Of a DNA stretch of 64,000 nucleotides, positions 23,748-34,340 are shown one piece after another. A model generated the notes under the pieces. The model was not told where the DNA came from and did not search any database. It worked only from the letters and a program-made list of their open reading frames with translations. Position 1 is the first letter of the stretch. Every line of letters starts with the position of its first letter. Source of the stretch: Micromonospora sp. MW-13 (lineage in GTDB: Bacteria; Actinomycetota; Actinomycetes; Mycobacteriales; Micromonosporaceae); the NCBI RefSeq assembly GCF_003434305.1, contig NZ_QKKX01000047.1, positions 28,696-92,695 on the forward strand, given 5' to 3'. The translations under genes were made by a program, and so were the position numbers.

Positions 23748-26408
23748 TCAGTCGGTGTCGTGGGTGGGGAGGTGGGGGAGGAGCCCGGCGAGTCTGGCGG
23801 TGTCGCCGAGGCGGGTGAAGATCGCGGCGGCCTCCTCGAACGCCCGTCGCGCGGCCGACGGCTCGGTGTGCGCATACGCCCTACCGAGGCTGGTGAGCGC
23901 GGCGGCCTGCATCGAATGCCACCCGCGTGTCCGCCACATCGCAACGGACTCCTCAAGGTGACCGATCGCCCGAGCCGGGCAGTCCTCCGCCAGTTCGATC
24001 TCGCCCAACACGGCGAGGGCCTCGGCCAGGTGATGGCTCATGTTGTACTCGCGACTGAGCGTCACCGCCGCCTCGGCCGTGGTCCGCGCGTCCGGACCAC
24101 CGCGCCGCAGGTCCAGGCGGGCCAGCGCGAGCAGCGTCAACACCTCGGTGTACCTGTCGCCGTAGTACCGCGAGATGCCCAGCGACTCGTGAAGCATGCG
24201 TTGGCTGCGCTCGAAGTCGTCGAGTTCGCGATGGGCGATACCGGAAAACTGCAGGACGGTCGCGACCCAGCGCGGGTTGCCCAACGCCCGCGCCTCGTCC
24301 AGCGCACCGGTCAGGCCACCGGCGGCGGCGGCGAAGCGCCCCTGCTCGTAACTGACGATCGACAGTGCCAACCGGGCTCGGATCCGGCCGCCCGGGTGAT
24401 CCGACCGCTTGGCGAGGTGCAGGGCGCGGCTGGCGTGGGCGGCAGCGGCAGGATGGTCGCCGATGGCGGTGAGCGCCCACGAGCACATCACGGCGGCGTC
24501 GCACATGCCCTGCTCGTGTCGGAGTTCGGTGAACATGCCCAGTAGCCGGAACGCCTCGTCGCGCAGCCGGGACATCGCGTCGCCGTCGGGGCCGTCGGTG
24601 GTCCAGGTAGTCACGTCGATCAGACCGCGCAGCATGACCGCCTCACCGAGCAGGTTGCCCGCCGCTCGGCACACCGACATGACCTCGGTGTTGGTGTCGG
24701 CCCAGTCGCTGTACATGCCGCGTACGTCGAAGTACTTCTCCATGCACCCGGCCAGATCGAACGCCACGTCGTCGAGGCCGAGCACGCAGGTCTGCCGGAT
24801 CAGGGACAGCAGCGCCGCACGTTCGGCGTCGAACCACCGACCCGCATCGGTATACGACGGGGACCGCTGCAACCAGTCCATGGGCGGACGTGGCGCGGGC
24901 CCGCCGATCGCCGCGTAGCAGGGACCCGGGATGTGCTTGGCCATCCGTTCGGTGATGGCCAGCCAGCCACCGAACCCGCGGGTGAGTGCGCCGGCGAGTG
25001 ATTCGCCGGTCTCCTCGAGCGAGGCGCGTTCCCGGGCGAACAGTCGCACCAGGTCGTGAAAGCGGTAGCGCTGCTGCCCGGCGACATCGGTGCCGGCGGC
25101 GGTGAGTAGCTGCGCGTCCACCAGCGCCTCGGCGTGCTCGACTCCGCGTTCGAGGGTGGCATCGAGCACGACCGCGGTGAACCAGGCGGGGAAGTCGGGC
25201 AGGTCGAAGAGGCTGAGCAGCCGGAACAGCCGCCGTACTTCCGGTTCGAGCCCCTGATAGCTCAGCGCGAGCGATGCGCGGACGGCCAGGTCGCCGGCTG
25301 CCAACTGGTCCAGGCGTCGTCGCTCGTCGCCGAGCATCGCCGCCAGATGACCGAGCTGCCAGGTGGGCCGGGCGGCGAGCCGTGCGCCGGCGACGCGTAC
25401 CGCCAGTGGCAGCCCGCCGCACAGTCCGACGATCTGTGCCGCCTGGGCGTGCTGTGCCGTCACTCGCTCGTCCGCGGTGACGCTGGCCAGCAGCCGGATC
25501 GCGGTGGCGGGCGGGAACACGTCGAGGTCGACTCGACGGGCACCCTCGATGCCCGTCAGCCGGATCCGGCTGGTCAGCAGGACCGCACAGGTCGCCGTGC
25601 CCGGCAGTAGCGGTCGGACTTGCTCCTCGGTAGCGGCGTTGTCCAACACCAGCAGTACCCGACGGTCGGCGAGGCGGGTGCGGTACAGCTCGGCGCGCTC
25701 GGTCTCGTCCGCGGGAATCACCTGGCTGGGTACGCCCAGCGCGCGCAGGAACCTGGCCAGCACGTCGCCGGAGCGCAGCGGCGACGCCTCGGCCCCGCGC
25801 AGGTTCACGTACAGCCGACCGTCGGGGTACGCGGCGGCCAGCCGGTGCGCGACGTGGACCGCGAGGGTCGTCTTGCCGACACCGCCCATGCCGCTGATCG
25901 CCGCGATCGGCGCCGCGTGGTGCTGCCGACCATCACGCCGCACGCCCGCCAGGTACTCGCACAGTGGTGTCACGTGCTCCTCTCGACCGGTGAAGTCGGC
26001 GATGTCGGCGGGCAGCATGGCGGGCACGGCCAACCCGTCCGGCACCGGCTGCGGTACGTCGGGCGGGGCGGACGCTGTGCCCTTCGGCCGCGTGGCGGTG
26101 GTGGCGAGCGTGTTGCGTACCGTGACCCAGGTGGCGGTCGCCGCCTCGTCGAGCCCGCAGGCCCGGACGAAGGCCGCGACGATCTCGCTCCTGGGCAGGC
26201 TGGAACGGGCAAGCATCGTGGCGGTCGTGCTGGCGGGCATGACGTCGCCGGCAGCCTCCGCCCGGCGGGCGAGCTGTCGATAGGTCAGATCCGACCAGGC
26301 TCGTAGCTGGCGCAGGGCGGCGACGAACTCCTCCGCACTGGTGATCTCATCCGGCTTCGGCAGCCCGTCAACAAGCTCAGCCACATGACCTTCCCGTGCC
26401 GACGCCAT
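23748..26408 (-). CDS. XRE-type HTH / NB-ARC / TPR regulator (STAND NTPase)
   Basis: 886 residues. The N-terminal 100 residues form a helix-turn-helix region (ALRQLRAWSDLTYRQLARRAEAAG...). An NB-ARC ATPase follows with Walker A GMGGVGKT (173-180), Walker B VLLVLDNA (about 250), a sensor-type TSRIRL and a GLPLAVRVAGARL motif. A winged-helix region follows, and the last 400 residues are TPR-like (for example ALVSLAGRAYAHT-type helices). This is the SARP-less AfsR/STAND architecture, where ligand binding by the TPRs drives ATP-dependent switching. In actinobacteria it is often linked to secondary metabolism or secreted proteins. It sits between small secreted protein genes and a divergent secreted hydrolase, plausible targets (inference). 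Confidence 0.85.
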   Translation of the reverse strand: MASAREGHVAELVDGLPKPDEITSAEEFVAALRQLRAWSDLTYRQLARRAEAAGDVMPASTTATMLARSSLPRSEIVAAFVRACGLDEAATATWVTVRNTLATTATRPKGTASAPPDVPQPVPDGLAVPAMLPADIADFTGREEHVTPLCEYLAGVRRDGRQHHAAPIAAISGMGGVGKTTLAVHVAHRLAAAYPDGRLYVNLRGAEASPLRSGDVLARFLRALGVPSQVIPADETERAELYRTRLADRRVLLVLDNAATEEQVRPLLPGTATCAVLLTSRIRLTGIEGARRVDLDVFPPATAIRLLASVTADERVTAQHAQAAQIVGLCGGLPLAVRVAGARLAARPTWQLGHLAAMLGDERRRLDQLAAGDLAVRASLALSYQGLEPEVRRLFRLLSLFDLPDFPAWFTAVVLDATLERGVEHAEALVDAQLLTAAGTDVAGQQRYRFHDLVRLFARERASLEETGESLAGALTRGFGGWLAITERMAKHIPGPCYAAIGGPAPRPPMDWLQRSPSYTDAGRWFDAERAALLSLIRQTCVLGLDDVAFDLAGCMEKYFDVRGMYSDWADTNTEVMSVCRAAGNLLGEAVMLRGLIDVTTWTTDGPDGDAMSRLRDEAFRLLGMFTELRHEQGMCDAAVMCSWALTAIGDHPAAAAHASRALHLAKRSDHPGGRIRARLALSIVSYEQGRFAAAAGGLTGALDEARALGNPRWVATVLQFSGIAHRELDDFERSQRMLHESLGISRYYGDRYTEVLTLLALARLDLRRGGPDARTTAEAAVTLSREYNMSHHLAEALAVLGEIELAEDCPARAIGHLEESVAMWRTRGWHSMQAAALTSLGRAYAHTEPSAARRAFEEAAAIFTRLGDTARLAGLLPHLPTHDTD

Positions 26409-26563
26409 CCCTAGTTGATCAATATAGCCGCGGGTAGGTTCCTGGGCCAGCGACGTTCGAGTCGGTTCGGTACAGACCCGAACGCCGTGGGTCGTTGTGC
26501 TGCTCCTGTGCCGGTGCTGCGATGAAAGTCAATCCCGCGCCACCGAACATCCGGAGGTACACA
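26409..26563. promoter_or_regulatory. Divergent promoter region, STAND regulator / secreted hydrolase
   Basis: 155-base gap between divergent genes. An AT-rich island TTGATCAATATA at 26416-26427 is the best core promoter candidate. GGAGG at 26553-26557 is a strong ribosome-binding site for the TTG start at 26564. Confidence 0.45.
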
Positions 26564-27448
26564 TTGCTCAAACGGATCCTGGCCTGTGCGACGGCCGCTG
26601 TCCTGACCACGGTACTGGGGGTGGTGGCCATGGGCGCGCCTGCGCACGCCGCCCCCGCGCGCAACGACAGTTTCAACGAACCCGTCTACTTCGTACCCGG
26701 TTTCACCTTCGACCTGCTCGGCCGCGATCCCGCCCACCACTGTTGGGAGGGCTACTGGAAGTCGACCGCCGACGCCATGCGCTCGTGGGGCTGGACCGGC
26801 AGCTACCACACGGTCAGCTTCTACAAGGGCGACAACGGCTGCAACACGGTGATCAGGGAGAACGGCGACCGAGACGTCTCGATCTACGAACTCGGCCGTC
26901 TCCTGGCCTGGAACATCTACAGCTCCTACTCCAAGAACAACATCTCGGTCGACATCATGGCGCACTCCATGGGCGGGCTCATCGCCCGCTCGGCGCTCAC
27001 CGGCGTCGCCGCGCACGCCAGCGGCTGGCCGCCCTACCTCTACGTCGAGGACGTCGTCACCATCGGCACCCCGCACCGTGGCACGTCGCAGGCAAGCCTC
27101 TGCGCGGCAACCTACGGCTACCGGCAGTGCTCCGAGATGTCTCCCGGCTCGCCGCTGCTGAACGCGCTCTACCAGAGTCCACAGTCGGCGCAGGGCACCG
27201 ACTGGACGTTGATCGGCTCCGACGACGACGACACGGTATCGACCGAGTCCGCGCTCGGCATGACCGCCGGACACTACCTCCGCTACGACGCGAACCAGGG
27301 CCTCGAACACAGCAACGTGCACCAGGTGACCAGCGGTAGCTACTACCAGCGGTACAAGAACTACTACGAAGCCAACTGGGTCGCGGGATGGGGCGCCCCG
27401 CCCGCGCGCTCGGCCAACAACTCCCTCTACTTCTGGTGGCGTTGGTAG
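26564..27448 (+). CDS. Secreted alpha/beta hydrolase (lipase-like)
   Basis: 294 residues. The TTG start at 26564 is chosen because GGAGG lies 6-7 bases upstream and the resulting N-terminus is a standard signal peptide (MLKRILACATAAV...AHA). A start at 26522 would put an unsuitable segment first. Catalytic features: oxyanion region YFVPGFTFD, nucleophile Ser in AHSMGG, Asp probably in the IGSDDDDTV region and His in GLEHSNVHQ. Four Cys suggest disulfides. The pattern follows extracellular triacylglycerol lipases/esterases of actinobacteria; the substrate is unknown. A long hairpin follows. Confidence 0.8.
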   Translation: MLKRILACATAAVLTTVLGVVAMGAPAHAAPARNDSFNEPVYFVPGFTFDLLGRDPAHHCWEGYWKSTADAMRSWGWTGSYHTVSFYKGDNGCNTVIRENGDRDVSIYELGRLLAWNIYSSYSKNNISVDIMAHSMGGLIARSALTGVAAHASGWPPYLYVEDVVTIGTPHRGTSQASLCAATYGYRQCSEMSPGSPLLNALYQSPQSAQGTDWTLIGSDDDDTVSTESALGMTAGHYLRYDANQGLEHSNVHQVTSGSYYQRYKNYYEANWVAGWGAPPARSANNSLYFWWRW

Positions 27449-27819
27449 CCCGGACACACACCTCGATCAGCCCTTTTGAGTCCCGGGAAGCCGAAACGGC
27501 CGGGAACAACCGCGAGTCACCGAGAGACTGCGCCAAGCGGCCGTGACACCCCTGGTCGTGCCGCTCGGTCCGGCGACCGGCACGTGCCGACGCCAGGTGG
27601 CACCGGCTGGTTGTCGCATCGCCGGTGGCCGTCGTTCCTCGACGGCCACCGGCGATGCGAGGCCGGCATCCAACCGGCAACCTGGGGGCCAGGGGTGCGA
27701 GCCCTATCGGCCAACGACGAGGCTTCCGGTCGGGGCGTCGGATCCCGGTCGACGGTGTCTTGCCGGGAGGCCCGCTCTCCGTCGATCCCCGGCCTTGCGC
27801 GCCCGACGGGCCTGCCGGG
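27449..27819. other. Non-coding interval with a long hairpin
   Basis: 371 bases between the convergent hydrolase and LLM genes. Apart from the perfect inverted repeat at 27614-27660 I see no gene; the open frames here have actinobacterial out-of-frame composition (Arg/Pro/Gly-rich) and no ribosome-binding sites. Confidence 0.6.
27614..27660. terminator. Perfect 21-bp inverted repeat, bidirectional terminator candidate
   Basis: Arms 27614-27634 and 27640-27660 are exact reverse complements, separated by 5 bases (TTCCT). Lies between convergent genes, 166 bases after the hydrolase stop and 160 bases after the LLM stop. Longer and more distant from its genes than the other terminators here, so a mobile or structural repeat is an alternative. 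Confidence 0.55.
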
Positions 27820-28818
27820 TCACCGGGTGACTGCCGGGATCACGTGCTCGCCGTACGCGGCCAGGGTGGACTCCTTCGCGTCGTGTTGCAGGTAGACGGC
27901 GAACTGGTCGACGCCCAGCTCGCGCAGCTCGGCCAGCCGCTTGAGGTGGTTCTCCACCGGCCCGAGCAGGCAGAACCGGTCGATCACCTCGTCCGGTACG
28001 AAGTCCGCGTGGGTGTTGCCGGCGCGGCCGTGCTCGGCGTAGTCGTAGCCCTTGCGCCCCTTGATGTAGTCGGTCAACGCGACCGGCACGTCGCCGCCGG
28101 TGCCGTAGCGCTCGACGATGTCCGCGATGTGATTGCCGACCATGCCACCGAACCAGCGGGTCTGCTCCCGCTGGTGCGCCAGGTCCTCGCCGACGTAGGC
28201 GGGGGCGGCGACGCAGAACTTGATCGCCGCCGGGTCGCGCCCGGCCCGCTCGGCCGCCGTCCGGACCGCACCGATCATCCAGGCGGCGATGTCCGGGTCG
28301 GCGAGTTGCAGGATGTACCCGTCGCCCACCTCCCCGGTCAGCGCGAGGGCCTTCGGCCCGTACGCCGCCACCCAGACCTCCAGCCGGCTCCGTGGTGCCC
28401 AGGCGAACCGGAGCTGCCGATCGCGCAGCGTCACCGACTCGCCGTTGCCCAACGCCCGGATCACCCGCACGCACTCGTGCAGCTCGGCCAGCGTGGTCGG
28501 CCGCGAGCCGAGCACCCGGACGGCCGAGTCGCCCCGGCCGATCCCGCAGATCGTCCGGTTGCCGTACATCTCGTTGAGGGTCGCGAAGTGCGAGGCGGTG
28601 ACCGTCCAGTCCCGGGTGCTCGGGTTGGTCACCATCGGCCCGACGACCACCCGCTCGGTCTCGGCGAGGATCCGGCTGTAGATGACGAACGGCTCCTGCC
28701 AGAGCACGTGCGAGTCGAACGTCCAGACGTGGCTGAAGCCGGCCGCCTCGGCCTGCTTCGCCAGCTCGACCACGTCGTGGGCGGGCGGGTCGCACTGTAG
28801 GACGACGCCGATGTCCAT
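27820..28818 (-). CDS. LLM-class F420-dependent oxidoreductase (TIGR03842-like)
   Basis: 332-residue luciferase-like (TIM-barrel) flavin/F420 enzyme. The N-terminal strand MDIGVVLQCDPPAHDVVELA and the GIGRGDSAVRVLGSRP segment match the F420-dependent group. WVAAYGPKALALTGEVGDG is the usual phosphate-binding region. Four bases downstream of the semialdehyde dehydrogenase gene, so it is the last gene of the pyrimidine/hydantoin operon. Its partners imply a redox step on dihydropyrimidine/hydantoin-type compounds. F420 use is inferred from family resemblance, since no direct cofactor test is possible. Confidence 0.85.
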   Translation of the reverse strand: MDIGVVLQCDPPAHDVVELAKQAEAAGFSHVWTFDSHVLWQEPFVIYSRILAETERVVVGPMVTNPSTRDWTVTASHFATLNEMYGNRTICGIGRGDSAVRVLGSRPTTLAELHECVRVIRALGNGESVTLRDRQLRFAWAPRSRLEVWVAAYGPKALALTGEVGDGYILQLADPDIAAWMIGAVRTAAERAGRDPAAIKFCVAAPAYVGEDLAHQREQTRWFGGMVGNHIADIVERYGTGGDVPVALTDYIKGRKGYDYAEHGRAGNTHADFVPDEVIDRFCLLGPVENHLKRLAELRELGVDQFAVYLQHDAKESTLAAYGEHVIPAVTR

Positions 28819-28822
28819 ACCT

Positions 28823-30319
<1,497 letters not shown>

Positions 30320-30332
30320 CGCTTCGCCGCCC

Positions 30333-31736
30333 TCAGACCAGGTAGTCCGACAGCCCACGGGGCACGTAGCGCCCGTGGCCGGCCCGACCGTGGTAGGTGT
30401 CGCCGGAGACCAGCACGGTGCCCCGGGAGATGACCGTGTCGACCTTGCCGGCGATCTCGTAACCCTCCCAGGCCGAGTGGTCCATGTTCATGTGGTGTGT
30501 GTCGACACTGATCCGGGTGTGGCCCGCCGGGTCGTAGAGCACGATGTCGGCGTCCGAGCCGGGCGCGATGACGCCCTTGCGGGGGTAGAGGCCGAACATC
30601 CGGGCCGGGGTGGTGGCGACCGTCTCGACCCAGCGTTGCAGCGACAGCTTGCCGTCCACCACACCCTGGTAGAGCAGGTCGACCCGGTGCTCGACACTGC
30701 CGATGCCGTTGGGGATCTTCGAGAAGTCCCCGACGCCCAGTTCCTTCTGGTCCTTGAAGCAGAACGGGCAGTGGTCGGTGGAGACCACGGCGAGGTCGTT
30801 GGTGCGCAGACCCCGCCACAGGTCGGCGCGGTGCGGCTCGTCGCGCGGGCGCAGCGGGGTGGAGCAGACCCACTTGGCGCCCTCGAAGCCGGGCGCGCCG
30901 AGCTGGTCCTCCAGGGTCAGGTAGAGGTACTGCGGGCAGGTCTCGGCGAAGACGTTGCGGCCCAGGTCACGGGCGGCGGCCACCTGCTCCAGCGCCTTGC
31001 TGGCGGAGAGGTGCACGATGTAGAGCGGGCAGTCGGCGGCGACGCTGGCCAACCAGATCGCCCGGCTGGTCGCCTCGGCCTCCAGCGCCTCGGGGCGGGT
31101 GATCCCGTGGTGGATCGGGTCGGTCTCGCCCCGGGCGAGGGCCTGCTGGACCAGCACGTCGATCGCCGGGCCGTTCTCGGCGTGCATCATGATCATGCTG
31201 CCGTTCTCCCGCGCCCGCTGCATCGCCCGCAGGATCTGGCCGTCGTCGCTGTAGAAGACGCCCGGGTACGCCATGAAGAGCTTGAAGCTGGTGATGCCCT
31301 CGGTCGTGACCAGTTGGTCCATCGCCTTGAGCGAGTCCTCGTCGACCCCGCCGAGGATCATGTGGAAGGCGTAGTCGACGTGGCAGTTGCCGGCCGCCTT
31401 GGCGTGCCAGGCGGCCAGCCCGTCCTGGACCACCTCGCCGGTGCGCTGCACCGCGAAGTCGACGATGGTGGTGGTGCCGCCGAACGCCGCCGCCCGGGTG
31501 CCGGTGTCGAAGGTGTCGCTGGCGAAGGTGCCGCCGAACGGCAGCTCCATGTGGGTGTGCGCGTCGACCCCGCCGGGGATGACGTACTTGCCGGTGGCGT
31601 CGATGGTCTCGACGTCCTGCGGGCCCCGGCCCGGTGCGAAGATCGCGGCGATCGTCTCGCCGTCCACCAGCACGTCGGCGGGGGTCGCGCCGGTGGGACC
31701 GACAACCGTCCCACCCTTGATCAGCAGAACGCTCAC
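30333..31736 (-). CDS. hydA: Dihydropyrimidinase (D-hydantoinase)
   Basis: 467-residue cyclic amidohydrolase opening dihydrouracil/dihydrothymine or hydantoin rings. Metal-binding DAHTHMELPFGG near residue 57 and the carboxylated Lys in TSFKLFMAYPG near 150. His residues are at MMHAEN, YIVHLSA and the catalytic Asp is in VVSTDHCPF. PGGVDAHTH and the terminal SRGTVLVSGDTYHGRAGHGRY-type strand are typical (given here in part). GTG start at 31736. The next step is hydrolysis by the carbamoyl-amidohydrolase encoded upstream. Confidence 0.93.
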   Translation of the reverse strand: MSVLLIKGGTVVGPTGATPADVLVDGETIAAIFAPGRGPQDVETIDATGKYVIPGGVDAHTHMELPFGGTFASDTFDTGTRAAAFGGTTTIVDFAVQRTGEVVQDGLAAWHAKAAGNCHVDYAFHMILGGVDEDSLKAMDQLVTTEGITSFKLFMAYPGVFYSDDGQILRAMQRARENGSMIMMHAENGPAIDVLVQQALARGETDPIHHGITRPEALEAEATSRAIWLASVAADCPLYIVHLSASKALEQVAAARDLGRNVFAETCPQYLYLTLEDQLGAPGFEGAKWVCSTPLRPRDEPHRADLWRGLRTNDLAVVSTDHCPFCFKDQKELGVGDFSKIPNGIGSVEHRVDLLYQGVVDGKLSLQRWVETVATTPARMFGLYPRKGVIAPGSDADIVLYDPAGHTRISVDTHHMNMDHSAWEGYEIAGKVDTVISRGTVLVSGDTYHGRAGHGRYVPRGLSDYLV

Positions 31737-31770
31737 AGCTGCACCGTCCCGGTCTCGATCAGTGGCGAGG

Positions 31771-32610
31771 TCACGGCTTCACCAGGCTCTCGTACGCGTC
31801 CGGGCGGCGGTCCCGGTAGAAGGCCCACCGGTCGCGCACCTCGGCCAGCAGCCCCAGGTCCAGGTCGCGGACGATCAGCTCCGGGTGGTGCGCGTCGCCG
31901 ACCTCGCCGACGAACTTCCCCTCCGGGTCGACGAAGTAGGACGTGCCGTAGAAGTCGTTGTCGCCGAGTTCCTCGATCCCGGTGCGGTTGATCGCGCCGA
32001 TGAAGTACTCGTTGGCCACCGCCGACGCCGGCTGCTCCAGCTTCCACAGGTAGGACGAGAGGCCCCGGCTGGTCGCCGAGGGGTTGAAGACGAGCTGGGC
32101 GCCGCCCAGCCCGAGTGCCCGCCAGCCCTCCGGAAAGTGCCGGTCGTAGCAGATGTAGACGCCGACCTTGCCGACGGCGGTGTCGAAGACCGGGAAGCCG
32201 AGGTTGCCGGGGCGGAAGTAGAACTTCTCCCAGAAGCCGTTGACCTGCGGGATGTGGTGCTTGCGGTACTTGCCGAGGTACCTGCCGTCGGCGTCCACCA
32301 CGGCGGCGGTGTTGTAGAGCACGCCGGGCTGCTCCTGCTCGTACATCGGCAGCACCATCACCAGGCCCAGTTCGGCGGCGAGGGCCTGGAACCGCTCGGT
32401 CGTCGGACCGGGGATGGACTCGGCGTACTCGTAGTAGGCCTTGTCCTGCACCTGGCAGAAGTACGGCCCGTAGAACAGCTCCTGGAAGCAGATGACCTTG
32501 GCACCCTGCGCGGCGGCCTGCCGCGCGTACTCCTCGTGTGCCTTGATCATCGATTCCTTGTCGCCTGTCCAGCTGGTCTGGACGATGGCGGCCCGGATCA
32601 CGTCTGCCAT
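31771..32610 (-). CDS. Nitrilase-superfamily hydrolase, beta-ureidopropionase type
   Basis: 279-residue C-N hydrolase with the Glu-Lys-Cys triad: Glu in CFQELFYGPYFC, Lys in YRKHHIPQV and Cys in ICYDRHFPEGWR. The sequence around GFWEKFYFRPGNLGFPVFDT is characteristic of N-carbamoyl-beta-alanine amidohydrolases (beta-ureidopropionase). It would turn the dihydropyrimidinase product into beta-alanine, CO2 and NH3. The start at 32610 has GGGGAGA 3 bases upstream. First gene of the operon, facing the MocR regulator. Confidence 0.88.
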   Translation of the reverse strand: MADVIRAAIVQTSWTGDKESMIKAHEEYARQAAAQGAKVICFQELFYGPYFCQVQDKAYYEYAESIPGPTTERFQALAAELGLVMVLPMYEQEQPGVLYNTAAVVDADGRYLGKYRKHHIPQVNGFWEKFYFRPGNLGFPVFDTAVGKVGVYICYDRHFPEGWRALGLGGAQLVFNPSATSRGLSSYLWKLEQPASAVANEYFIGAINRTGIEELGDNDFYGTSYFVDPEGKFVGEVGDAHHPELIVRDLDLGLLAEVRDRWAFYRDRRPDAYESLVKP

Positions 32611-32740
32611 GGTCTCCCCTTCCTGTGGTCGTCGGCGCACCGGCGGCATGACTCCTACGTGGCCGGTCACGAGGGTTCCGGCCGATGACCTTGTTCGGGA
32701 TCGGATCGCGTAGCACACTAGCGACACAAATCTATGCGGA

Positions 32741-32765
32741 CAATCGGCCAATCGTTACGGATTGT
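32741..32765. promoter_or_regulatory. Candidate MocR operator in the divergent gap
   Basis: Direct repeat CAATCG at 32741-32746 and 32749-32754, with a third, inverted copy (GATTGT) at 32760-32765. Direct plus inverted half-sites are typical of MocR/GabR-type regulators. The location, just before the regulator gene and 130 bases upstream of the catabolic operon, suits co-regulation. Confidence 0.45.
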
Positions 32766-32779
32766 TTCGGAGCTGTAAC

Positions 32780-34186
32780 ATGCTCGAACTCATCGTGAGC
32801 GCCGTGGAGGACCGCAGCGCCCGGGGCATCGCCGCTGCCGTCAGCCGGCTGGTCAGCGCCGGTACGCTGCCCTCCGGCGCGCGCCTGCCGACCGTCCGCG
32901 ACGTGGCCCGCCAGCTCGGCATCAGCCCCACCACGGTCAGCGAGGCGTGGCGCAGCCTGGCCCGTGCCGGCGCGATCCAGACCCGCGGCCGGTCCGGCAC
33001 CTTCGTGCGTACCCCGGCGCTGCCCCGCCGGCGCCTGCGCTACGCGCAACTCGGCGCCCGCGTCGGCGCCCCGGCCGGCCCGGCCGCGACCGGCGGGGCC
33101 GCGCCGTCCTGCGACCTCTCCACCGGGGTACCCGACTTCGACCTGCTGCCCAGCATCACCACGGCCCTGGGGCGGATCGGTGACGCCCGACTCACCAACA
33201 GCTACCTGGACGAGCCGGTGCTGCCCCGGCTGGAGGCGGTGCTGCGCGAGCGGTGGCCCTTCCCGCCGCCGCAGCTCACCGTGGTCGACGGCGCGCTCGA
33301 CGCGATCGACCGGGTGACCGCCTCGGTGGTGCGCTTCGGCGACCACGTGCTGATCGAGAATCCGGCCTTCCCGCCGCTGCTGGACCTGTTGGAGACGGTC
33401 GGCGCGACCGTGGTCGGGGTGCCCCTGGACGCCGCCGGCCTGCGCCCGGACGCGCTCGCCGAGGCCCTGAGCTGTGCTCCGGTCGCGCTCTACCTCCAGC
33501 CGCGCGCGCACAACCCGACCGGAGTCAGCATGACCCGGCGTCGGGCCGACGAACTGGCCCGGGTGCTGGCGCGGCACCCCGGCGTCACCGTCATCGAGGA
33601 CGACCACGCCGGCGACATCGCCAGCGCGCCGCCGGTGAGCCTGGGCCGGCGGCTGCCCGAGCGCACCGTCCATGTCCGCAGCTTCTCCAAGAGCCACGGT
33701 CCCGACCTTCGGCTGGCCGCCCTCGGCGGGCCGGCGGAACTCGTCACCGCGGTCAGCGACCGGCGGATGCTCGGCCCCGGCTGGTCCAGCCGGCTACTCC
33801 AGGCGGTGCTCCTGGAGCTGCTCACCGACCCGGCGACCGGCGCCCAGGTCGAGCACGCCCGCGACGAGTACGCCCGCCGCCGCCGGACCCTGCTCGCCGC
33901 GCTCGCCGCCCGTGGGGTGGTCGCGACCGCCGCTGACGGCATCAACCTCTGGATGTCCGTGGCCGACCAGCAGGTCGCCATGCTGACCCTGGCCGCGCAC
34001 GGCATCGCGGTCGCCCCGGGCGCCCCGTTCGAGATCAGCCCCCTGGACACCGACCACGTCCGGCTCACCGTCGGGCTGGTGCGCGACGGCTACGACCAGC
34101 TCGCCGACGTGCTCGCCGAGGCCGCCGGCACTCCGCACCGGGGCAGCGGTGCCCGCAGCCGGCCGCACCCGCGCGGCTGGCGCTGA
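32780..34186 (+). CDS. MocR-family regulator (GntR HTH + PLP aminotransferase-like domain)
   Basis: 468 residues. An N-terminal GntR winged helix (LPTVRDVARQLGISPTTVSEAWRSL, shown in part by LPTVRDVARQLG) is followed by a fold type I aminotransferase-like domain. PLP-site residues: Asn in RAHNPTG, Asp in VIEDDHAGD and Lys in SFSKSHGPDLR. MocR proteins sense an amine or amino acid via PLP. Beta-alanine or a similar amine from the divergent pathway is the natural candidate (inference). The ATG at 32780 has CGGAGC 7 bases upstream; an ATG at 32762 is weaker. The stop is followed by a convergent terminator. Confidence 0.88.
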   Translation: MLELIVSAVEDRSARGIAAAVSRLVSAGTLPSGARLPTVRDVARQLGISPTTVSEAWRSLARAGAIQTRGRSGTFVRTPALPRRRLRYAQLGARVGAPAGPAATGGAAPSCDLSTGVPDFDLLPSITTALGRIGDARLTNSYLDEPVLPRLEAVLRERWPFPPPQLTVVDGALDAIDRVTASVVRFGDHVLIENPAFPPLLDLLETVGATVVGVPLDAAGLRPDALAEALSCAPVALYLQPRAHNPTGVSMTRRRADELARVLARHPGVTVIEDDHAGDIASAPPVSLGRRLPERTVHVRSFSKSHGPDLRLAALGGPAELVTAVSDRRMLGPGWSSRLLQAVLLELLTDPATGAQVEHARDEYARRRRTLLAALAARGVVATAADGINLWMSVADQQVAMLTLAAHGIAVAPGAPFEISPLDTDHVRLTVGLVRDGYDQLADVLAEAAGTPHRGSGARSRPHPRGWR

Positions 34187-34303
34187 CCCGGCGCCGTACC
34201 GGCTCCGCGACCTCCGGCACCGACCTGCCCTGGGCCGACCGGCCCGCTGTCTGCCGCCGCACCGCCTCCCGCCGAGTCCGTCCCGCCGGGACAGGGCACC
34301 CCC

Positions 34304-34338
34304 GTCGAGGTGTCTCATGCCGTCCCGGACACCTCGAC
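34304..34338. terminator. Bidirectional terminator between mocR and marR
   Basis: Perfect 11-bp stem (34304-34314/34328-34338) with a 13-base loop, between convergent stops at 34186 and 34341. Confidence 0.55.
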
Positions 34339-34340
34339 CC

